From the NCBI GenBank assembly GCA_013365325.1, contig JABVXV010000063.1:124001-188000 (forward strand): a stretch of DNA of 64,000 nt. Reading direction: 5' to 3'. Origin of the DNA: Dipetalonema caudispina. Its lineage: Eukaryota; Nematoda; Chromadorea; Rhabditida; Onchocercidae. Each line of letters starts with the position of its first letter. The first letter of the stretch is position 1. Positions 1 through 10,749 of the stretch are shown in pieces. Both the position numbers and the translations under genes were made by a program. Below the pieces are notes generated by a model. It had not been told where the DNA came from, did not search any database, and saw only the letters and a program-made list of their open reading frames with translations.

Positions 1-306
1 GCAATCGCTTACTTGAAAAATTTCCTCTAATGATGATGAATAACCGAATCACGTATTTTGTAAAATGATGTAAATATTGGATTACTAAGTTGATTCATAT
101 GATTTTACTTTTAGTGTAACTTCTGTACTAAATCTTCTGCCTACCATATTGAGTACAGAAAAAATTTCAGTGTTTCAAACTTAATGCTGAATAATAAACA
201 GCCAAATTCCTTTTTAAGCAGATCTGGCAAAGAAAAATGCCATTTAATTTGCCAATTCTAGTTAGGAAGCAATGCAATAAATTAGGATTAGTGTTTTTAC
301 AGTATA

Positions 307-1888
307 TTATAATTTCATATGAAACTTCAGAAATGCAAAATATGGAATCCAACAACAACAGTGACTGTAACAACTTGGAAATTTGAAAAAACGAACCGTT
401 TGTCCAATTTCAACTACATCACTCAAGCTTTCGGCAAACAATTTGCCGTTATTGCCCCCTATCCAAGTTAGAATTGGACACATCACTTTTTCATTGCAAC
501 TGTTCGTCACGCAAGCCATTAAGGGATCAACCCATACAATTATTCCTTTGCCTGAGAGAAACTTGATAAAGGTAAAACGGAACGTCTTTCAAAGTGATAT
601 ATAGTATTACAAAGCTCTATAGTAGCAGCGCTTTTTCTTTTTTTTAACCAAAATTGCCACCAGTGTGTCATATTTCCTTATCATTACCAGAGAGGACAAA
701 ATTGTGAAGATGAAAAAATCCACGTAATTCATGGAATATAACGTACTGAGAAACCGTTGTATTCCTAGAGAACCAATATTTTTCAATGTTAAGGCAACAC
801 AACAAACATGTCAGCCTTTTTATACGTCTCCACGGGATCTATTTTTACAGGGAGAACTTAAATGGTAAAGCGACTAAGTATATAAAAATCCATGAATCAA
901 AATACCTCGTTTTATATAATCATTACAGGAACTTCCATTACCACTGACATTTAGCGCAGAAGATGCAGCAGCATTTAAAGCGGTAATTTTGCTGGCATAT
1001 TCAGCAATCCAGTTGCAACCAGATCTGGGAGCTTGTGAACGAATCCGAACTATGATGCTGTCACCAATAGCCAAATAACTATCCAATTTTGTCACCTCGG
1101 TTTGTTGAAAAGCTGCACCAGGAACGAAAATCATGCCTAGTTCATCATTGCTAGCATATGCATACGTTTCAGTAACTGATGTGATTGTAACAACCTGAAA
1201 TACCACTGAAAATTTCCAGATAAAAAGATAAAACTTCCTCAGCTAACAGAAGTACTATACCAACCATTTATGCAATTCCTGTTGAATCCTTTAAAATTCG
1301 CGGTTGCATGCATAATAAAATATTAAATGAAGCTTAGAACTTCGAAGTATATCAATCTCCAGATAATGTTACTGATGAATTATTGACAAAATAAGCAGAA
1401 TTCCTATACTCTCTGCATAGATTGCTTGTATTTTACAGTTTTCGGTTCAAACGAGAGATACCTGTTGAACATTGCTGATCTCATGACATGGCGCCTGATA
1501 TATATCGTTGTTTGCTGATGGTGTTACCTAAATCAAAACAGCTCTACTCATGACTGAACATCAATTTACAATATTTTTACCGGTTATCAAAGACCATTAA
1601 TAATAGGGGCATCCTCCGGTTATCTCATTAAAACACTGAACTTGAAAGTACCTTCGTGGCTAGCCACTGGCAGTCATTCTTGCCTTGTTGCGGTATCGCT
1701 GTGAAATGAACGATGTCACCAGCCTTATAAAAAAGAGTTAAATCTGGACAGAGACAATTTCTCGGGAGAGCTGAACACGGTGGAACGAATACACTTCCAT
1801 ACTTATCATTTGTTAAATAAGCAAATTTAACATCGACACGAGTTATTTGTCCTGTTGACGAAATCTCTCTTTTTCTTTCCATGAAACC
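307..1888 (-). CDS. Triple-repeat protein with OB/S1-like repeats, 5' end not found
   Basis: Not recognised as a named gene. Four minus-strand exons are visible: 1888-1652, 1527-1462, 1194-906 and 551-307, with stop TAA at 309-307. Phases agree (237+66+289+245 = 837 nt, 278 residues plus stop). Exons 1, 3 and 4 each carry one copy of a repeat of about 65 residues: an opening strand (GQITRVDV, VVTITSVT, GIIVWVDP), a middle segment with VFVP or IFVP in copies 1 and 2, then GD/GQ plus hydrophobic residues, ending in Cys-x-Trp (NDCQW, SGCNW, HCCCW). That layout resembles a small OB/S1-type barrel, which is inference. Exon 2 encodes a 22-residue linker. The first exon opens in phase 0 after a TTGCAG acceptor, so at least one upstream exon is missing. 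The gene lies about 1.1 kb downstream of the PAQR gene on the same strand, so a shared polycistron is possible but unproven. Confidence 0.72.
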
Positions 1889-3007
1889 CTGCAACGATAA
1901 GACACCATTTCTACATTAATGTCAAACAAACCAGAGTTAAATCGCAAAGCACCAAATAAACCAGAACCGTAAGTACCCTAAATTATATACAAAACCCCTG
2001 TCTTTGCAGCTAAACATTATCAAATGAAATAGAGAAGCATACGTGTATGTATGGCATTTGCTGTAAGAATATACGCATATATTTTCTTTAAAGTTGTACG
2101 AAGACAAACTATGAATTTTATTCATCAAAATTCGGTTGCAAGCAAGCACCAAATAATATTAATCAGTGGGAGAATGAATGTAGTGTAACTCACTGTTTTT
2201 ATTGAATTATAAGGAAAATGTCTTGAAATTATGCATCACACTTTCTCGTAAACACACTTCACCCTGTTTCTATTCGTTTTAGAATAAACTAAGGCTTTCA
2301 GCACAATCACCATATAAATTATCATTTTTTAGAATAGGAAAACCCCTTATCCGTATAAACGAAGTTCCGTTGAAACAAAAACGAGGGAACATGATACAAA
2401 TAATAATGTAAATTAGTACAATCGTTTGGTATTACAAACAATAACACGTGCCTCCGTTATTTGGTAGGCTTTCTGTGTGTAAGCAGTAAAACCAATTTAA
2501 CCAGTAAATCCTAACAAGCAATTGTCCTATTGGACAGGTAAAACCCCATGACGAAATATAAACGAGCAAAATGAACATTTAATTTAGAAGTAACAGGATA
2601 TAAAGAGATACTATGAATCGTTCATGGGCAAGTGACCGGTAAGAAAAAATGTCGATATGAAATGACAAACATAATTCTCATTTCTCTTTAAACTTTGGTT
2701 GCCTTAAGGGACAATTTCCACTCTAAAAAGCAACTTATTATAAGTAATTGGTTTTATAAAATATCAAAATAAAATATCTAGATCAGACAGTAAATACGAA
2801 GGCAAGTGTAAAAGAGTTACCGGTTTAGTAGTGAACTTAGAAAACAACAAGAATCAAAACCCAATTGTACCACATCTCTTTCAAATCTTCGTTTTAATTT
2901 AATTTGAAAAAGTGTTTGACAGATATTCTGCAGTTAAAAATATAAGACCTTTCACATATCTGAATGTAAGGAGGTTCGTTTACAATTCCTAACCATGACG
3001 TGGCTCT
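1889..3007. other. Gap between the repeat gene and the PAQR gene
   Basis: About 1.1 kb of AT-rich sequence. It must hold the PAQR 3' UTR and may hold the missing 5' exon(s) of the repeat gene. I could not find a phase-compatible exon with a credible intron length, and I see no RNA gene or repeat. Confidence 0.4.
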
Positions 3008-6000
3008 TTACAACGCATCATGCACTGCTTTCTTCACACCTTCTACAATATGATGAAGTGCTCGTACAGGATCGCTGTCCATCGGGCAAGAATTCCTTAT
3101 TCGGTGCATTGCCATTTCAGAAATCCCGTAGTAGTGAACAAATGCAGCAATAACGACGCATATGTGAAAGAGCTGATGAGACTGGAACTGAAATTCAGAG
3201 CTAAACGGTCTTCTGTTTTAACTCAATCCAAAGAAAAGTAAACAGATTATCCCAACACCAACTGATTTTTAATTCCAGTTTTAACAGTAAAAATTTTTGA
3301 ATCTGATCTATGATGCTAGGAAAACATGCCAGGATATCACATTTGCCAGGAAAGAAGCGTTCCGGAGTACGCGTAGCATACAACAATGTGCCAAGAATAT
3401 ATAATGAGGCCATTAATAAGAGCCAGTGAAACGCTGCATCTTGGAACAATGTACGGACACCATCGGTGATCATGAAATGAACTGTTGGTACTACTCCTGA
3501 AATCAGCTACACTATGTAGTGAAAGGTTCGACAGTTCTAAATTGAAAATAGTTCTATTTACAGTGTTATAACTAAACCATTCCTGTAACTTGATAATCGC
3601 AAAACTGTAATGAAAACATAAACGGGAAGTGCATATCTCCTTATTTGATAACTTGTAAATAAAAAATTATAATAAAGTCGAAACAACAAAGAATAGAAAG
3701 AATCATATCAGGCTAGACGATGATGAAGCGTAGAGACAAAGTTGCGCTAACCTTCTTGAAACTGCAAAAAATATTCGAAATAAATTAAACTATAAAAAAA
3801 TTACCACTACATCCCATTGCCAAAAAAACGCCAGCTCTGAGAGGTCGATATCGTGATTCGCTAAATTTATCCCACAATGAAACAACTATTGCACCCAAAC
3901 CCAAGACACAGACCATTGCAATATAAGTTATTTTCGGCTCACGTCGACAATAAAAACCGTAATATAGCCAAGGAACGAATGAGCCAATAATCAATAATGA
4001 TATACCCAAATAATCTAATCTGTAATTAAATATCTAGTATCGCATAGCAACTTACCATACAAATTTTATTTATACTGATAATGAAGTTGTTAAACTTAAG
4101 AAAAAATGTAATATTGAGAACATACTTGCAGAAAATCCGGACTACAGCAACCGAATGACAGCTAACTGTATGGAAGGTGAATGACATACCAAGGCATATA
4201 ATTGCTCCAGCAAAAAAGAAGGAAAACACAACTTTCTCTTGGAAACGAATGTCAGTATCTGGCCGTGTCATAAACCAAGCAGCCAGTAATGCAAACGCTA
4301 AACAACCTACAAAAGATTTATGTTTACAGATAATTGGACGTATCATCCAACGGAAATGTACTCATGTAAGAGGCATTGCCAAAGTCTTAATTTCACACCA
4401 TCAATTTTCCTCTTGTAACAATTTCTTTTAACTGGAATAATAATTTTCTGAAAAGAGAAACATACTGTACTTCTCTTTCATTCCTTATTTTTTCTTTACA
4501 TTTCTTTCTGTCATTCGCGAAAATCACTCCATCCAGTATACAAACGAAACACTAAAAACTCTCCGTCTACAAACTCGCTTTTGTCCTCACTTGGTTATTT
4601 TTCACTTCCACCCAAATAGCTCAAAAACGCACCAATTAAGTGAGTCCAAATATTTCCAGTTTCGGTATGAATGGATAATATGCTGCGAAAACACTGCGCA
4701 AAGCTTGGCAAAGGTGGCCGATGTCCGTGCCTCAAATATTCGTTATCTTGAAGCCATTCTGGCAAATATTCGAATTTTTGCACACGCCAAGTTGCCTCCC
4801 AAGACTGCAAATTCAACTAATGAATACCATTTTTGAAACCCGAAACTACTCGAAAAAGTGCAATTTAAAATCAAACTGAAAAGGTTAACTTTCTAGAGTA
4901 AACTACTAGCGCCAGATCATAAAGAAAGCTCATGAGTTAGTAAAGAAAACTGGCGTTTGTAGAAAAGTACACGAAAGCAAATAAACAAACAAGTAATAAA
5001 CATGGACTATCAATATTAAGAAAAATTGTAAAAAATAGCAAAGATCGCACTGAACGGAGAGTTTAAAATGTATTTATATAAGCATTCTCTTATCAGTGTT
5101 GAAATGCAAGAGATTTCATCGTGGGCAATGAAAACAAAAAAAAAAAAATTGCTTGCATCGCAAAACGTGAAAAGTGATGCTGAACATTTCACTCAGCATA
5201 CCTTTTTCACGAAGGGTTCTCCATCGTCATCTTGCCCATACTCCGCTTTTACCTCTACCTAGAAATGTAAAAGTTAATTTCTACTCCATATGGAATGAGC
5301 ACAAATCTAAATAATCACAAATAAAAGTCCATGTAAGATGTAAGGATAAAGCATAATAAGGAAACGACAGTAGCCAATGTGAGATAACTTTCTGATATGT
5401 CTCACTTATTTCTCTCACCAACTTCTGATTCATATCTGTGTTATTTTCTAGAGCATTATTGTTACCTCAAAATGTCCATCATCTTCGCCCTTCATACCAT
5501 CACCTTCGCCTTTCGCACCATCATCTAAGCGCCAATTGTCGCCACGTTTTCGACGATAATGAACATTTGTACAATGGGAGACAACTTCATCAGAGCTTCC
5601 TTCTCCATTATAGGTGTAATTGCGAGAAAGAGAACTCGACTTAGTTCGTGACGGTAAAAGTGACTCTGAGTCACTTCCTGACAAAGCTCCTTAAAAAAAT
5701 GTAAATCAAACAACTACATCTCCTTGAATGAAGATACTGTGATCAGAACATCTAACAACTTAAAATTACTGCAGGCATAACATCCAGGAATAACTCACCG
5801 TCACCTTCGTCATCCGTGTTGGGCTGAGAGGTAACCGTACTCCGAGTGACAACAATCTCAATAGGATCTCCATGCCTTCCGGTTTTCACTATCTTGAAAT
5901 TTTGAATATCTTAGTTTCATGAAATAAGGGTTTTAAGGCTTTAAGAGATCTAATTTCATGATCATACAGAGACTCGCAGATTAATAACTTTTATATAGTA

Positions 6001-6372
6001 ATAAAGTACTTTAAAAGATATTTGTCAACTTCCCAAATAACTTCGTAGATTTCAAAATAGTAGGAAAAAGATATTGATTCGAGAAATATGTACAATACAG
6101 CTATGCCCATAGTATAACGTCAATACCAACATAAAAGATTCATAATGACTGAGTCGCAAATCAACGAAAGAGAATTATAAGAACGGCTTAAAAATAAATA
6201 CTTCAACAGTTGTCGATTCTTCCAACAAATGTTCCGGGTGACGTTCACGTGGTTTTCCATCGGTCATTATTTCCTGAGCTTCTTGCAGAGCTTCATTAAC
6301 ATCCAGCAAAAGACTCCCAGTCTTTATCCTATTATGTGACAAAGTTGCATCGTTTATTTCTTTACCATCCAT
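3008..6372 (-). CDS. PAQR-family seven-TM protein, adiponectin receptor homologue
   Basis: Probable orthologue of the nematode PAQR-1/PAQR-2 group: zinc-dependent seven-helix membrane proteins related to AdipoR1/2, which affect membrane lipid composition. Exons on the minus strand are 6372-6202, 5892-5799, 5689-5466, 5258-5202, 4804-4633, 4306-4126, 4019-3805, 3496-3330 and 3187-3008. They total 1461 nt (486 residues plus stop), starting at MDGKEIN. Residues 1 to about 182 form a charged, Ser/Asp-rich cytosolic tail. The family core follows: LPEWLQDNEYL and GHRPPLPSF (near 208), HTETGNIWTHL, TRPDTDIRFQEKVVF, SFTFH (His285), LDYLGI (Asp302), GSFVPWLYY, RTPERFFPGKCDI and SHQLFH (His431, His435). 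SxxxH, the Asp and HxxxH are the expected zinc-site residues. The last intron requires a GC donor at 3329-3328 to keep the conserved junction in frame. I do not choose between paqr-1 and paqr-2. Confidence 0.95.
3188..3329 (-). other. Probable GC-AG intron in the PAQR gene
   Basis: The upstream exon must end after ...KCDIL (base 3330) and the downstream exon must begin FQSHQLFH (base 3187) to restore the conserved PAQR helix. The intron bases after 3330 read GCATGT. The nearest GT, five bases further on, would shift the frame. The acceptor is AATTTCAG. A sequencing error or rare allele is the main alternative. Confidence 0.7.
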
Positions 6373-9300
6373 TTATGTAAATTGTTGTGCAGCCACCTCA
6401 AAGTGTTTGCAAGTTTAATTATATACTCCTCTGTCATTATATTAACTCATCATGTAGCCAAATTAATGACCAAAAAGGTTTCGGCCCATGCTTGCATCAC
6501 AATTAAAGCATATGCGCGACGGCCAAAGGTTCTAGAGTTAAAGGACTGGTCTGCATGAAGGGGGTGCCCATGACGTTAACAGGCTAACTGCAAAGAGAAC
6601 ATCTAATCAATCAATGACAGCACACAACTTGGATTGTTACAATTTCTTCAAAAAACCATCAATATTCCACTGGAAGAGGAAAATGTTTGTTGTCAGTGAA
6701 CAGTAATACGTGGTATAGTGGAAAAGAAGGGACCGGAACCTCCGCTGTATCGATTTATTTTTTCTTATTTAAAAGAACTTACGAAAGAGAAGTAAAAGAA
6801 AATCTGGAAAAAAGTCTAATTGTGATGCCTCTTGTAAGAGAAGATGAGAAGGCGGATAAGCTTGTATCAGTCACTCGTTTGTATCTCAGTGGTACCAACA
6901 GGATGAAACTGGAAACACGAACGACCTTAGTGATAATTTTTAATGCAAGACAACAAAAATTACATTAATAAATCACTCAAACCGGTTGTAAACATAACAG
7001 CATAGTTAATTTCAGTTTGTTAACAACAACCTACAAAATTTGAAGAGCACAACCAGAGAGTTTTTTGCTTTAAGAAATAGCATTAATGGAATCAAAAAGT
7101 AAACACATTACCGCTCTGAATTCCAGGCACAATCAGTAGAGAAGAGCATAACTCATTGCTTCTCAACTCCCTAACAGTCTCTATTGATATGAAAGGATGT
7201 AATAAGCGCCACCTACAAGTCGAATTTACAAATTCTCGGCCACTATCACCTGACAGTTGGCCAATCCTTGAATTAGGGTTGAAAGATCAGAAGTGTGCAA
7301 CACTGATGTGTCTCATGTCACTCTGCCTGAACCCACCATGAAACTAGCAATGCATTATGTTTAAATAAATATGATATAGAAAAAGATGATGTGTGGAGAG
7401 GAGAAGTGTGAAGAACTTTTGTGCAATTGGAAGGGATGGGAAATTAAAACCAACACTTTATTTAAACGAAATCATCAAACTGTATTGCACGAAAATGCTA
7501 ATTTTAAAGAGTTATTTTGCTCTTTTTTCTGTCACTCTGTTGATGATACTGCTATATTAAAGATCAATCTCGATGAGTGTTAGTGTGTAAACAGATGATG
7601 AATCAGTACATCTGTTGATTTCTACTTTCAAATCGGCAATTAATTTCAGTTTTTGTTGGAATAGCTTATTTGAAAGATAGTACATTTATTCCTTCACCGA
7701 TTCCAATCTTTTAAACACGCATGACCCAAGCAATGGATTTTCTTTCAAAAGACCAAATAATGATCAGGTGGGTCGTGCAAGTGATACATAGAACAAGCAT
7801 TGTTAACACGGAGAACAGGTAATTCTTGCTTCAGGGATAATAAATGAGTGAATATATGTTTGACCTTACAGATAACCAATATTATTAGTAACGACGTTCG
7901 TTTCTCCTTTCGTCTCACTCTTCATTTCTTTTTTTCTCCCATTTGTCCCTCTCTTTACCTTTTACATTCTTTCGTTAATTAATACTTACGCTAATTTGTA
8001 GATTTCGTAGAGATTCTGTTTCGATATTAAAATTACATCAATTTATAATCAGCAAACAATAATCTTTTGTCTCGGTAGTTAATCACCTCCGTGTAACAAT
8101 GTGCAATTTACCTTCGTAGAAAATGAGGGGCTGATCGACAAGACAGCAATTGTGTCGGAGCAATTCGACATTGTACAGTGTGTGACAAGCACTCACTACG
8201 CTGATAAGAATTCTCGAAACTGATACAGTGGTGATGAAAGGAAAGTGAAAGATTTGCCGAATGTATATCTTAGGGAACCGGAATTTTTTAGTTAATTCGA
8301 GGAATATAAATATGATAACCATCAAGCATACAGAATATTTTACACTGAAAATTACCCAGTAAACGTAGCCTTACATAAAAGAGGAATTATGCAGCTCTGA
8401 AGAATTTAAAGAAATCAGGTCTGATACAATTTCAAAATCATTCCGATTTTAGAGAAAGGATTTGTAGCTAGTTTTTTTTATCCACAACAATACATCTCTC
8501 AACAGCATAGCAGTGCAAATAGTCTGATAAATTTAAAACGGATCGAAATAGTGGCACAGCATTCATCATTGGATATCTAGAAGGAATTAGTTGCTACGAT
8601 GGTAAAATATTGATGTTGGAACTATTAGTTATTAATCGTCAAATAAAATCTGAAACTTTTAATGAAACTTTCAACTATTCTTCCTTTTTCTTGTCCACGA
8701 CAAATGAAGCAATCTTGTGTTATCGTGTTTAAACTGTACTTTTAAGTTTTAAATTCAATATTATGTATCCGAATACTGTAATTCAACTTTTGCGCTTCTT
8801 GTTGTGCATAAAGAGTGCATACAACAAGTAGAAACACATAATTACCGCATTTTTTTGAATGATGATAGCATCGCGAAATTATCGTCTTATGTAAGAGAAC
8901 ATGCGGAAAACGTTTCGAATAATAACATAATTATTTGGTGTTAGAAGAGAATGAGATGATACTAAACGAATTATTGTTCAGACTTGAATAAACACTCAAA
9001 AATTGAAAAATGAAACATCAAAAGGCAATACTGGGAAAAGGAATAACGAAAAATTTGTTCTAAAAAGAAAATAAATTTCCCTTTCTATTCTAATCCTAAA
9101 TTTTAAAATAATAAACGTAATAGTAAAAAGATTATGAGCAAGTAAGTGTAAAATGAACTTAAACCCATGTATAACGTACGATATATGTGCATACATCATG
9201 TATCGTAGTACTTTCGTATTGGTTTTTAAAGATATTTGATTATCCTTTCAATCTAGCATTCCATTTGCAGTGATTTAATCAATACCGTTTAGTTTTGAAA

Positions 9301-10280
9301 TAGTTTTATCAGAGCTTCACATCGTTTGTTTCAGCAATCACCGTTCAAGTAAAGCTTCCAATTTAAATATCCTCATTTTGCATTTTTAAGCAATAAAATG
9401 CCAGCAAAAATATTGTTTTAAATATTTGTAAATTCCACGAGCCAAAAGAGTTCTTTTACTTGCTAAAATGAAGTGCGAATATACATTCTTTTAGTAAACT
9501 GCATTTTGCATGTTAAAGTACGAAATTAAAATTTGCATCTTGAAGTATTCCGCATACATTTTTTCTGTGCTATTTTAGCTCCTAATGAATTGTTATGTAT
9601 CATTTGGTTGTAAAATCTTCAATATAGTTAAGGCATGTTTTATTCAAGATATGAGAATTTGAAAGGATGTACTGAAGATCGATGTTGTGGAGGATACTGT
9701 TGATAGTTTTTCCAGTTTTTTTATTACTAATAAATTGTCAACAGTTTCACTGCTAACAAAGAATTCAAGGCACTAATACGGATACAGCTGTCAACGTTCT
9801 CTATCTTCTTTCCGTTGAAATGTTTTCTGACTCTGGACAATGGTCATCCACGTTATCTTTATTATCGAAGCATTTAGTCATAAGTTTAATCTTTTTACTT
9901 TCAACTTCAGCATTTCCTTTACCCGTTCAAAAATCATTCGCGAGAAGTGGATCATTAGAGAAAGAAAGATGATTTATTTGACATTTCTGTAGTAATATTC
10001 AAGTCATTTTTTCAGTTCAAGAGAGAGATCCCTCTTATTTTAGAATACGGAATATTCTAAAATAGCCTTATTCGAGAATATGGAATGTCCCGGAACTAGG
10101 CCATACAGCCCATTCCGAAAGGTCAAAGCAAACAATTTTTGTACATATGCAATGTCGTGCACGCATCACTAGCTATCTTTTCACTATACATTACACCAAG
10201 TATCAAAAGTGAGGGTTAAAGGCACACGAAAGAATACTACCTTTGCTATTGAATTACTACTACCTGTCAAGTATTACTTG
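6373..10280. other. Non-coding stretch upstream of the PAQR gene
   Basis: About 3.9 kb of AT-rich DNA with only short, compositionally unremarkable open frames, the longest about 90 codons at 6687-6968 (+). None has family motifs or matching splice partners. The PAQR promoter and 5' UTR should lie at its left end. A 12-bp hairpin sits at 10036-10064. Confidence 0.5.
10036..10064. repeat. Perfect 12-bp inverted repeat with 5-base loop
   Basis: TATTTTAGAATA (10036-10047) is the exact reverse complement of TATTCTAAAATA (10053-10064). A related, diverged unit (GAGAATATGGAAT) follows immediately. It may be a mini-hairpin of an old transposable element or chance in AT-rich DNA; no target-site duplication is obvious. 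Confidence 0.6.
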
Positions 10281-10396
10281 TCGATCAGTATGTTATTTGA
10301 ATAAAAGTTAGGGAAAAGCAGAAGGATAGTCGACTTACACTTGGTCAAAACAGAATGAAAACAGTTCAGCGTTGCATGTGTGCAAACATTGAAAAT

Positions 10397-10742
10397 AGGT
10401 GCGGATGATGAAAGGGAAGTAGACGTACCGCCTGAGGCCTTGTATGTATGTGTCTGTGTCTGTCTATGTATGTGTATGTGTGTGTGTATATGTATGTATG
10501 TGTATGTGTATGTGTATGTGTGTGTGTGTGGCGGAATGCTTATGTCACATTGGGTGGAGGTGAGTGTGACATTGAACAGTGCCATAGGAAGAATTTGCAT
10601 CTGCAGGAGCAGAAGTAGGAGCAGCAGGGACCGGAACAGTATCGATTGTGGCTGTATGCAGTGGTCTGGTTGCTGTACCTCTAACCTACGCTTACTTGAG
10701 TGAACCATCCATCATTGTGCCTCCCGGCGACAACTACAAATC
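10397..10742 (+). CDS. Speculative two-exon fragment with a membrane segment
   Basis: Low-confidence call. Exon one would run from about 10397, after an ...AAAATAG acceptor, encode ADDEREVDVPPEALY and end at a GTATGTGT donor inside the microsatellite. Exon two would begin after CCATAG at about 10588 and read EEFASAGAEVGAAGTGTV, then a hydrophobic stretch SIVAVCSGLVAVPLTYAYL, and stop at TAG after NYKSQL. The hydrophobic stretch loosely resembles the N-terminal membrane segment of nematode cuticle collagens, but no Gly-X-Y repeats follow. It could instead be a small membrane protein, a pseudogene or an accidental open frame. The opposite strand is also open here. Confidence 0.22.
10441..10530. 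repeat. TG/TATG microsatellite
   Basis: About 90 bp of interrupted TGTATG, TGTCTG and TGTG units on the plus strand. Long open frames reading through it encode Cys/Val/Tyr or His/Thr repeats and are artefacts of the repeat. Confidence 0.95.
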
Positions 10743-10749
10743 ACAACTG

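Noticed and set aside
1915..1977. Upstream exon for the triple-repeat gene (TYGSGLFGALRFNSGLFDIN)
   Set aside because: It would leave an intron of only 26 nt before the exon at 1888, below any credible minimum, and reading through shifts the frame.
10274..10708. 144-codon minus-strand open frame
   Set aside because: Its length comes from the microsatellite, which translates to His/Thr/Tyr repeats; no domain or splice signals support it.
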